DNA from: DATFCK01 sp963728975
Lineage (GTDB): Bacteria > Verrucomicrobiota > Verrucomicrobiia > Chthoniobacterales > UBA10450
Direction: 5' to 3'
Length of the DNA stretch: 64,000 nt
Assembly (NCBI GenBank): GCA_963728975.1
Contig: CAVSMF010000001.1
Coordinates: forward strand, 1,798,001-1,862,000
Shown here: positions 58,096 to 64,000 of the stretch, one piece after another
Position numbering within the stretch: the first letter of the stretch is position 1
How the letters are laid out: each line of letters opens with the position of its first letter
Program-made: the position numbers and the translations under genes
Notes under the pieces: generated by a model
What the model was told of the DNA's origin: nothing
Database searches by the model: none
The model's input: the letters and a program-made list of their open reading frames with translations, nothing else

Positions 58096-59931
58096 TTGGC
58101 CAGACATTCGAAACGAAAGACAGGCGACCGGTCGCCCAACAAGCGGCCGAAATCAAAACGTGTTTACCGGCGCGCCGGCAACAATTCATCCACAGGCCAG
58201 CTCCGATTGAAATCAAGAGTTCGAGGGATCAAATCAAAGCGCATTGGACGATTGGCCTCGAGCGGGCGGCGTTCGGCGGCAGGTTCCAAGAACCATGATG
58301 CGGCCGGCCCGGCCATGCAATCGGAAGAGGAGCTGCACGTGCGCCTCCGCGAGTTAATCAAACTGGCCAAGGAGCAGGGATACCTCACTTTCGACGATCT
58401 GAATGAGGCCTTGCCCGACGCCATCACCGACGCCGACGACCTGGACACCATTTTGACGCGCCTGCGCCGGATGGAGATCGACATTATTGAAGCGTCCGAA
58501 GTCGACCGGTTCAAGGACGGAAAGAAAGAGGCGGAGGAGGAAGAAGAAGAGAAGCCGGAAACCAAGCTCGATATCCTGGACGATCCGGTTCGAATGTACC
58601 TCAAGCAGATGGGACAGGTGCCGCTGTTGACCCGCGAGCAGGAGGTGGAGATTTCCAAGCGCATCGAAGAAGCCGAAAACATGGTGCAAAAGCAGATCAA
58701 CCGGTTCGGCTTCATTGCCCAGGCCCACCTGGAACTGGCCCAAAAGCTTACCGAAGGCCGGGAACGCTTCGATCGCGTGATCTTGGATAAGAAAATCGAG
58801 AGCCGGGAACGCTACATGAAAGTCTTGCCCCGGCTCTGCAAGCACGTCGAGCGGCTGAGCCATTCGATTAGCCAGCAATACCGCCAGTTGCTGCGCGGCG
58901 GGTCCAAAAAAGAAACGAAAAAGACCAAAGCCTTCGAGAAAGAAGTCAACTCGCTCCAGCGGTTCTATCCCAAATTTTATTTCAAACAGAAGGTTACGGA
59001 GGAATTCGTCCACCTGGCTGACGAGCAATACCGCGCTCTTCTTAATCTCAAGGGCGAAATCGTAAAAAACCCCAAGGCGCGCGCCGCCGTTACCGCTCTT
59101 GCGGCGAAAATCGAGGAGCTGGAAAGAAGCTTGTGGCTGTCAGCCGACGAATACGTTGAGCAATATCAGGAATTAAAAAACTGGCTCCGCAAAGCTTTGC
59201 GGGCCAAGACGGAAATGGTGGAGGCCAATCTGCGCCTGGTCATTTCCATCGCCAAGAAATATACCAACCGGGGTCTCTCCTTTCTCGACCTGATTCAGGA
59301 AGGAAACATGGGCTTGATGAAGGCGGTCGAAAAATTCGAATACCGCCGCGGCTACAAATTTTCAACTTATGCGACCTGGTGGATCCGCCAGGCGATTACC
59401 CGGTCGATCGCCGACCAGGCGCGCACGATCCGGATTCCCGTCCACATGATCGAGACCATTAACAAGCTGATGCGCGTCCAAAAGCAGCTCGTTCAGGAGT
59501 ACGGGCGGGAGCCAACGCCTGAAGAAGTAGCCGAAGAAATTTTATTGCCGGTCGACCGGGTCCGCGCTGTCTTAAAAATGGCGCAGCAACCGATTTCGCT
59601 CCAATCCCCGGTGGGCGAGAGCGAGGAGACGAATTTCGGCGATTTTATCGAGGACAAAGGGGCCGAAAATCCAAGCGACATGACGGCGATCGTTCTGTTG
59701 AAGGAAAAGATCAAGGATGTGCTGGAGACCTTGACCGAGCGGGAACGGCAGGTCCTGGAGCAGCGTTTCGGTCTGGTGGACGGCTATAGCCGCACCCTCG
59801 AGGAAGTAGGAAGGCAGTTCCGCGTTACCCGGGAAAGAATTCGGCAAATTGAGGCCAAGGCACTGCGCAAGATGCGGCACCCGACCCGAATCCGCCAGCT
59901 GGAAGGCTTCCTCGAAGCGGCGGAGACCTAA
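58096..59931 (+). CDS. rpoD: RNA polymerase primary sigma factor RpoD
   Basis: Housekeeping sigma-70, 611 residues from the TTG at 58096. It has a basic, Lys/Arg-rich N-terminus (about 1-65), region 1.1 (about 75-130), an acidic linker (EAEEEEEEK), region 1.2 (DPVRMYLKQMGQVPLLTREQEVEIS), a non-conserved insert, region 2 (NLRLVISIAKKYTNRGLSFLDLIQEGNMGLMKAVEKFEYRRGYKFSTYATWWIRQAITR, near 377-436), region 3 and region 4 (LEEVGRQFRVTRERIRQIEAKALRKMRHP). The basic N-terminus is unusual; a shorter ATG start at 58315 would remove it. It follows dnaG. Confidence 0.95.
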   Translation: MARHSKRKTGDRSPNKRPKSKRVYRRAGNNSSTGQLRLKSRVRGIKSKRIGRLASSGRRSAAGSKNHDAAGPAMQSEEELHVRLRELIKLAKEQGYLTFDDLNEALPDAITDADDLDTILTRLRRMEIDIIEASEVDRFKDGKKEAEEEEEEKPETKLDILDDPVRMYLKQMGQVPLLTREQEVEISKRIEEAENMVQKQINRFGFIAQAHLELAQKLTEGRERFDRVILDKKIESRERYMKVLPRLCKHVERLSHSISQQYRQLLRGGSKKETKKTKAFEKEVNSLQRFYPKFYFKQKVTEEFVHLADEQYRALLNLKGEIVKNPKARAAVTALAAKIEELERSLWLSADEYVEQYQELKNWLRKALRAKTEMVEANLRLVISIAKKYTNRGLSFLDLIQEGNMGLMKAVEKFEYRRGYKFSTYATWWIRQAITRSIADQARTIRIPVHMIETINKLMRVQKQLVQEYGREPTPEEVAEEILLPVDRVRAVLKMAQQPISLQSPVGESEETNFGDFIEDKGAENPSDMTAIVLLKEKIKDVLETLTERERQVLEQRFGLVDGYSRTLEEVGRQFRVTRERIRQIEAKALRKMRHPTRIRQLEGFLEAAET

Positions 59932-59999
59932 ACCCTGGCCCCGGACTGTTTAAGAGGCGCAACTTTGGTTCCGCTGGAAAGTTAAATTTCGCGGATAGA

Positions 60000-60356
60000 A
60001 TGAAACGCGAAGACGACGAGAAACTGTGGGACCTGCTGGGCCGGGCGGCGGAGCCCGATGTTTTTCCCTTCTTCGCCAGAAAGGTCCTCCGGAAAGCCGG
60101 CCCCCAGGCGAGCTGGGTTCTGGCGGCGCGGCGTTGGTTCAGCCTCAAATACCTAATCCCTGCTTCGGCTCTGGCAACGGCAATCATCGCAGCCTCGCTT
60201 CTTAGCTATGGCCCCGGCCCGCGCCGGCAGCCCACTGCTTACCAATCCGATCCAGTGGCTAAAATCGATCCTCAAGATTATGAAGTGGTAGCGGACCTGG
60301 ATGAATTGTTAGCCTCAGATGAGAGCAGCCTGTGGGACGAAAATTCTTCCTTGTAA
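60000..60356 (+). CDS. Small membrane protein, possibly anti-sigma-like
   Basis: A 118-residue protein with a charged N-terminal domain (MKREDDEKLWDLLGRAAEPDVFPFFARKVLRK), one transmembrane helix near 50-70 and an acidic tail. The layout resembles small one-helix proteins that hold a sigma factor at the membrane, but no anti-sigma zinc motif is seen. It lies 68 bp after rpoD and overlaps the next gene by 25 bp. The pairing with the next gene suggests a joint function. Role unknown. Confidence 0.6.
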   Translation: MKREDDEKLWDLLGRAAEPDVFPFFARKVLRKAGPQASWVLAARRWFSLKYLIPASALATAIIAASLLSYGPGPRRQPTAYQSDPVAKIDPQDYEVVADLDELLASDESSLWDENSSL

Positions 60357-60829
60357 GCGCGATCCTGATTTTGGCCTTCCAGCCGAGCTTTGCTCAGCGA
60401 GGGGGCCGTCGATCCGGTCACCCTAATTTCAACGGGCACAATCCCAGGCTCGAAAACCCTCGCGACAACCTGCTCCGCCTTTCTCCCGAAGAGCGCCAGA
60501 GCTTTCGCAGGAACGCTGAACGCTGGCTCCGGATGAACGCCCAGGAGCGGCAGGCGCTGCGTGAACTGGAAAAAGCCCATAGCGCTCAGCTGAAGAGTGA
60601 GGCCGACGCTGCTTTGCGCCAATCCGGACTCAACCTCGACGATAAGAAGCGGGAAGAATTCGAACAGCGCTACGTGCAGGAGCGCCGCAAACTCGAGCAC
60701 GCCCTTCGCCGGGAATTCGAAAGCAAGCGGCAGGAAGTGTTGCCCCAGCTAAACGAGCGGTTGAAAAAGGAATTTCAAAACCACCCGGGCTCCGGTTCTC
60801 CCACCGGCTCCGCCACGCCGGCCAAATAA
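60332..60829 (+). CDS. Secreted helical protein, LTXXQ/DUF3106-like
   Basis: A 165-residue exported protein from a GTG at 60332. Signal peptide (about 1-21), a Gly/Arg/Asn linker, then a strongly helical Glu/Arg-rich body with LRLSPEERQSFRRNAERWLRMNAQERQALREL, a pattern like DUF3106 and Spy/CpxP-type periplasmic helical chaperones. The rest is a coiled coil with a Ser/Gly/Thr tail. It overlaps the preceding membrane protein gene by 25 bp. Function inferred only from composition. Confidence 0.62.
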   Translation: MGRKFFLVSAILILAFQPSFAQRGGRRSGHPNFNGHNPRLENPRDNLLRLSPEERQSFRRNAERWLRMNAQERQALRELEKAHSAQLKSEADAALRQSGLNLDDKKREEFEQRYVQERRKLEHALRREFESKRQEVLPQLNERLKKEFQNHPGSGSPTGSATPAK

Positions 60830-60860
60830 TCAATCGGACCGGCTCTGCCTCTCCTTAGCG

Positions 60861-61142
60861 CTATCGGCGATGATGCCGCCGATAATAAATCCTGCGCCCA
60901 TGATACACATAGTAGGGCCGAACTCCGACGTGAAGATAAGCCGGCGCATAGTAACCGTAGTAAGGGTATCCGTAGGGGTAGCCGTAATAACCGGGATACC
61001 CATAGGGATACGGATAAGGAGCATAATATCGCGCCACCGGGAACCCGATGCCGATACCTATCCGCACCCCTGCTTTGGCCGCCGGAGCAGCAACGAATAC
61101 GAGTCCCCCAGCCACCACCGCAATTAACAAAAGCTTTTTCAT
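60861..61142 (-). CDS. Small secreted Tyr/Pro/Gly-rich protein
   Basis: A 93-residue exported protein. Signal peptide (about 1-23, ending KAG), then repeated YPYGYPGYYGYPYG segments and a basic tail (RRIYYRRHHRR). AGGAGG lies 8 bases before the ATG at 61142, which fixes the start over an in-frame ATG at 61193. The composition is like the middle of the protein at 18043-18705, without the peptidoglycan-binding domain. No function known. Confidence 0.62.
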   Translation of the reverse strand: MKKLLLIAVVAGGLVFVAAPAAKAGVRIGIGIGFPVARYYAPYPYPYGYPGYYGYPYGYPYYGYYAPAYLHVGVRPYYVYHGRRIYYRRHHRR

Positions 61143-61223
61143 TTCCTGTGCCTCCTCTTTCTTTACCGATATTGAACTTTTGATGAGACGCAAAAGTTTC
61201 GGCGATTATTCAGAGCAATTATT

Positions 61224-62252
61224 TTAGCCGGGAAATTTGACGTATCCAGTGACGCATATCGTGCCGCCCAGATCGGCGTAAGTTATTTCTTCGAGGCGCG
61301 CGGCAGCGCCGGTGGCCGAGCATCCTTTGCCACCAAAGGCCATCACCGGACCGCCGGTCACGATCGGCCCCAAATAAATTTGCGCTTTGTCAATCAACCC
61401 GGCATCGAGAGCTTGCCCGAGAATCTTGCCGCCACCTTCTACCAGGACGCTGGTGATGTTTTTCTTCCCCAGATCGTTCAGGACTTCTGGTAATGTGGTC
61501 TTTCGGTAAACCAGGGTCTTGTGTTTGAACTTGTCCCGAAATAATCGGGCGGACTTGGGAAGATCTCCGGATCGGCTCAGGACGACTCGCCAAGGTTGTT
61601 TCGCACCGCGAATGCCGCGCACAGTCAGGCGCGGGTTGTCGCTGCGGACGGTCTCAGCGCCCACCAGAACAGCATCCACTTGAGCGCGCAGATCGTGGGC
61701 GTGCCGACGTGCCGCCGTTCCTGTTATCCAGCGCGATTCGTCCCGGGGCCGGGTTAATCGTCCATCCAAACTCATGCCGCATTTTGCGATCACGAAAGGC
61801 TGTCCGGTAATGATCCATTTATTGAACGCCTCATTCAGGCTGGTACATTCCGCGGCCAGAATTCCTGTTTCGACTTCGATCCCGGCCTTGCGCAACAGCT
61901 CAATTCCCCGTCCCCGATGGCGCGGGTTTGGATCGACTGCGGCGACTACCACGCGCCGGATGCCGGCCTTGATAATCGCGTCGGTGCAGGCCGGAGTCCG
62001 CCCAACGGTGGAACAAGGTTCCAAAGTCAGATAGAGCGTCGCCTCCGCGGGAATGGACCCTCGAGCGCGGCTTAAACACTCGATTTCGGCGTGCGGATTC
62101 CCGGCCGCCCGATGATGTCCGCGGGCAATGGCTTTTCCCTTTGCCGCCAGCACTGCGCCGACAGCCGGATTGGGGCTTGTTTTCCCCAAACCTTTCCGCG
62201 CTTCCCGCAAGGCAGCTTTCATGAAGCGCTGGTCTTCCTCCGGCGAGTTCAT
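61224..62252 (-). CDS. ribD: Riboflavin biosynthesis protein RibD (deaminase/reductase)
   Basis: Bifunctional enzyme for two steps of riboflavin synthesis, 342 residues. The N-terminal deaminase has the zinc motif PHAEIECL and TLEPCSTVGRTPACTDAI, with NPAVGAVL before it. The C-terminal reductase starts near 150 (PFVIAKCGMSLDGRL, SRWITGTAARRHAHDLRAQVDAVLVGAETVRSDNPRLTVR) and has SVLVEGGGKILGQAL. ATG at 62252. No other rib gene is adjacent and no FMN riboswitch was seen upstream. Confidence 0.95.
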   Translation of the reverse strand: MNSPEEDQRFMKAALREARKGLGKTSPNPAVGAVLAAKGKAIARGHHRAAGNPHAEIECLSRARGSIPAEATLYLTLEPCSTVGRTPACTDAIIKAGIRRVVVAAVDPNPRHRGRGIELLRKAGIEVETGILAAECTSLNEAFNKWIITGQPFVIAKCGMSLDGRLTRPRDESRWITGTAARRHAHDLRAQVDAVLVGAETVRSDNPRLTVRGIRGAKQPWRVVLSRSGDLPKSARLFRDKFKHKTLVYRKTTLPEVLNDLGKKNITSVLVEGGGKILGQALDAGLIDKAQIYLGPIVTGGPVMAFGGKGCSATGAAARLEEITYADLGGTICVTGYVKFPG

Positions 62253-62344
62253 CAGTAGAACACGAATAGAAGATGTAAGCGGGGTAGCAACCCGTTTTGA
62301 TCACGCAATGCGGCTTCTCGATTTGATGCGCCCAAACGCCGCGC

Positions 62345-62374
62345 GTCATTCTGAACGAAGTGAAGAATCCCCGC
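62345..62374 (+). repeat. Dispersed TCATYCTGARCGRAGT-type repeat, copy 3
   Basis: Starts GTCATTCTGAACGAAGTGAA and continues GAATCCCCGC. It matches the copies at 4622-4652 (reverse) and 38339-38369 with a few changes and is non-coding. Confidence 0.55.
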
Positions 62375-62624
62375 TCACTGGGTGGATTCACGCAGGCTTT
62401 CCTTGCGTGATCCCACCGTCTTCAGGGCGATCCCTCTTTTCTGATCGGGATGACACGCAAAACGCTCCACGATTCAGTGACATATTGTCTCCGGCGAAGT
62501 CCCGGCTACCCTGCCTGCAATGTGACAAATATGCTCACGCCGGTTTGGATTGCTCGCAGCGTTAATGCACCATAAGCAATTGGAAATAAATCATTAGCTC
62601 ACTTGCTTGCCCCGATATTCCGTT

Positions 62625-62641
62625 TTGGCATAAGCACAGCT
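62625..62641 (+). promoter_or_regulatory. Candidate sigma-54-type promoter for Hsp20 operon
   Basis: TTGGCATAAGCACAGCT has GG and GC separated by exactly 10 bp, as in -24/-12 promoters, 47 bp before the start codon. The -12 part (CAGCT) is not a good TTGCW. Sigma-54 control of a small heat-shock gene is known in E. coli (ibpB). Weak evidence; a sigma-70-type or heat-shock promoter could be there instead. Confidence 0.3.
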
Positions 62642-62688
62642 AAGAAAAGTTTCGGAAAAACTTTAACCCACGAAAGGAACATTCATTT

Positions 62689-63153
62689 ATGAGCTTAATT
62701 CGTTATGAATCTCCCGAAGCCCCAGCCTGGCCTACCTTCGGCCGGTTAAGCCGGCTCCGGGATGAATTGGACAGCCTTTTTGAGCTGCCTTTTTGGTCGA
62801 ATTTCGGCCGGCAGACACAACTTTTCACCGGTTGGACCCCCGCGCTCGATCTTTACCAGAACAAGGACAGTCTGGTCGCCGTGGTGGAATTGCCCGGCAT
62901 GCGCAAGGAGGATATCGAAATCTCGTTGCACGACGGGACTCTGACCATTGGCGGCGAACGGAAAGAGGAAAATAAGAACGGCGAGAAGGCCGAAAGGAGC
63001 GAGCGTTACGTCGGCAAATTCCGTCGCAGCATTACTCTGCCGGCGCGAGTCGATTCGGATAAGGTGAGCGCAAGCTACAAGGACGGGATTTTGACCGCAA
63101 CACTTCCCAAAGCCGAGGAAGCGAAACCGAAGCAAATCCGGGTAACCGGTTAA
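62689..63153 (+). CDS. Hsp20/alpha-crystallin family small heat-shock protein, first copy
   Basis: ATP-independent holdase of 154 residues. The N-terminal arm (SLIRYESPEAPAWPTFGRLSRLRDELDSLFELPF) is followed by the alpha-crystallin domain: PALDLYQNKDSLVAVVELPGMRKEDIEISLHDGTLTIGGERK through VSASYKDGILTATLPK, then KQIRVTG. The KxGILTxxLPK hallmark is present. Preceded by a GAAAGGAACA ribosome site. The second Hsp20 gene starts 26 bp after its stop, so the pair is an operon. Confidence 0.93.
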   Translation: MSLIRYESPEAPAWPTFGRLSRLRDELDSLFELPFWSNFGRQTQLFTGWTPALDLYQNKDSLVAVVELPGMRKEDIEISLHDGTLTIGGERKEENKNGEKAERSERYVGKFRRSITLPARVDSDKVSASYKDGILTATLPKAEEAKPKQIRVTG

Positions 63154-63179
63154 CCCAACTCTTAAGGAAAGGATTCACC

Positions 63180-63551
63180 ATGAACACAACAGTTCGTCAA
63201 AATCAAAACGGCCAGCGAAGCCTGGACGAACAACTCGTCGCCCCTGTTTCCAGCCTGATTGAAGACAGCGATGGTTACACGCTTCAGTTGGAGATGCCGG
63301 GCGTTAACAGGGAAGGGCTGGAAATCGCGGTGGAGAACAATGAGCTGACCATCATCGGCCGGCGTTCGTTGCCAACCATTGACGGCACGTTGATTCATCG
63401 AGAGTCACGCCGGAATAATTTCCGTCGGGCTTTTGAATTGGACCCGTCGATTGATACCGGCAAGATCTCGGCCAAGATCGAACAGGGGATAGTGACCCTG
63501 ACTTTGCCCAAGGCCGAGGAGGTCAAGCCGCGAAAGATCAAGGTGGAGTAA
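63180..63551 (+). CDS. Hsp20/alpha-crystallin family small heat-shock protein, second copy
   Basis: A second holdase, 123 residues. It lacks the arm of the first copy and starts near the alpha-crystallin domain (APVSSLIEDSDGYTLQLEMPGVNREGLEIAVENNELTIIGRR, GKISAKIEQGIVTLTLPKAEEVKPRKIKVE). AAGGAAAGG lies before its ATG. The two copies differ enough that a mixed complex is plausible. Followed by a good terminator. Confidence 0.93.
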   Translation: MNTTVRQNQNGQRSLDEQLVAPVSSLIEDSDGYTLQLEMPGVNREGLEIAVENNELTIIGRRSLPTIDGTLIHRESRRNNFRRAFELDPSIDTGKISAKIEQGIVTLTLPKAEEVKPRKIKVE

Positions 63552-63571
63552 CCGCAATTTGGGTCCGCAAG

Positions 63572-63601
63572 AAGGCCGCTCCGTTTCTGGAGCGGCCTTT
63601 T
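63572..63601 (+). terminator. Rho-independent terminator after the Hsp20 pair
   Basis: AAGGCCGCTCC (63572-63582) and GGAGCGGCCTT (63589-63599) form an 11-bp stem with a GTTTCT loop, followed by TTTT. It lies 20 bp after the second Hsp20 stop. Strong intrinsic terminator. Confidence 0.88.
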
Positions 63602-63607
63602 CCCCCT

Positions 63608-63631
63608 TGTAGCGGCGGTCTATGACCGCCG
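63608..63631 (+). repeat. REP-like TGTAGCGGCGGTC element downstream of the Hsp20 terminator
   Basis: An exact copy of the element at 40115-40138, with the same 24 bases (CGGCGGTC-TAT-GACCGCCG core). It lies 6 bp after the terminator, in the gap before recA. The rest of that gap (63632-63814) shows no gene. Confidence 0.75.
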
Positions 63632-63814
63632 CAAACATTTCTCGGAAGAACGCAGAACAGCCCGCAGGCGCAGGGTTCACCCAAGCTCGATTCACATCAT
63701 GGTGGCGGCGAACCGTTCTCTGGTTCCTTAATTGATGGTGATTCCAAAAATTACGCGTTTTTGCTTGGCGATAGGTTGCGATAGTCTTTACTACACATTA
63801 CAAACAACCTCCCT

Positions 63815-64000
63815 ATGGCCACCAAAACTGAAGAACGAAACGGCGCGGACAAAGTGACGGCCGCGCGCAATAAGAATCTCGACCTGGCGATCCAGCAAAT
63901 CGCCAAAGACTTCGGAGACGGGGCCATTATGCGGCTCGGGGACGACAAAGTGGTCGATATCGATGTCATCCCCACCGGGAATATTTTGATCGATCGCGCT
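63815..64000 (+). CDS. recA: Recombinase RecA, N-terminal part (runs off the window)
   Basis: The first 62 codons only. After a variable start (MATKTEERNGADKVTAARNK) comes NLDLAIQQIAKDFGDGAIMRLGDDKVVDIDVIPTGNILIDRA, which is the RecA N-terminal helix and the strand just before the Walker A motif. Walker A and the rest are beyond position 64000. No clear LexA/SOS box was seen in the 180 bp upstream. Identification is firm despite truncation. Confidence 0.92.
   Translation, partial: MATKTEERNGADKVTAARNKNLDLAIQQIAKDFGDGAIMRLGDDKVVDIDVIPTGNILIDRA

Larger units (their letters stand above)
62253..62688. other. Non-coding gap between ribD and the Hsp20 genes
   Basis: About 435 bp without a gene. 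It holds one TCATYCTGARCGRAGT-type repeat (62345-62374) in the first half. The last 110 bp before the Hsp20 start are AT-richer, with a candidate -24/-12 promoter (62625-62641). The divergent arrangement means promoters for both ribD and hsp20 must lie here. Confidence 0.6.

Noticed and set aside
1..64000. tRNA, rRNA, tmRNA or RNase P RNA genes
   Set aside because: Gaps were read for conserved arms (for example the T-loop GTTCRANNC context) and nothing credible was found; a covariance-model search would be the decisive test.

Overview
The window reads as a GC-rich chromosome segment from a Verrucomicrobia-like bacterium, probably a soil or metagenome-assembled genome. Pointers are the Planctomycetes/Verrucomicrobia-specific family at 20202-20636, the mre-PBP2-RNase G order, a rplT-pheS-pheT block, Gram-negative envelope genes (Mla-type lipid transport, SurA, a secretin, beta-barrel proteins) and intergenic repeat families typical of that phylum. 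The organism is inferred from gene content. No rRNA, tRNA, CRISPR array, transposase, phage gene or classical defence island was found.

Layout. 1-4519: a CPBP protease, thiL, tsaE, tsaB, alr and a RelE-like toxin. 4654-5792 (minus): DksA-like protein, L33 and S18. 5931-10840: a MacA-MacB-MacB exporter on the plus strand lying between two minus-strand ABC-2 permeases. 10875-16765 (minus): an L,D-transpeptidase, mfd, surA and pdxA. 16914-24906 (mostly plus): zinc-ribbon proteins, a degenerate peptidase-like secreted protein, an M16 peptidase, a DUF1844 protein and topoisomerase IB. 24910-27528 (minus): mlaE-mlaF-mlaD. 27714-31434: isoaspartyl peptidase, a glycosyltransferase, a small secreted Cys/His protein and carA. 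31744-35739 (minus): pheT, pheS, rplT. 36220-44899 (plus): CHASE2 adenylate cyclase, mpl, and a secretin / peptidoglycan-binding protein / GspE-type ATPase set. 45006-52286: rpe (minus), then mreB-mreC-mreD-PBP2-rng. 52434-59931: a beta-barrel protein, thiH-thiS, an NfeD-type membrane protease (minus), dnaG and rpoD. 59932-64000: small envelope proteins, ribD, two Hsp20 genes and the start of recA.

Most of it is housekeeping: cell shape and wall (alr, mpl, mreBCD, PBP2, L,D-transpeptidase), envelope biogenesis (surA, mla, secretin), vitamins (thiL, thiH, thiS, pdxA, ribD), translation (tsaE/tsaB, pheST, S18, L20, L33) and replication, transcription or repair (dnaG, rpoD, mfd, recA, topoisomerase IB). 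Several cassettes are translationally coupled through ATGA stop/start overlaps.

Three genes (macA, mpl, gspD) each carry what looks like a single-base frameshift in otherwise intact sequence, so assembly or read error is a live explanation. The less ordinary signals are: a DksA-L33-S18 cluster whose products lack complete zinc-binding cysteine sets; a hairpin between a strong Shine-Dalgarno and the rplT start codon; a strong terminator just before carA; the exporter cassette nested between ABC-2 permeases; and several families of short palindromic or tandem repeats that reach into gene ends. No clearly new multi-gene system was identified.
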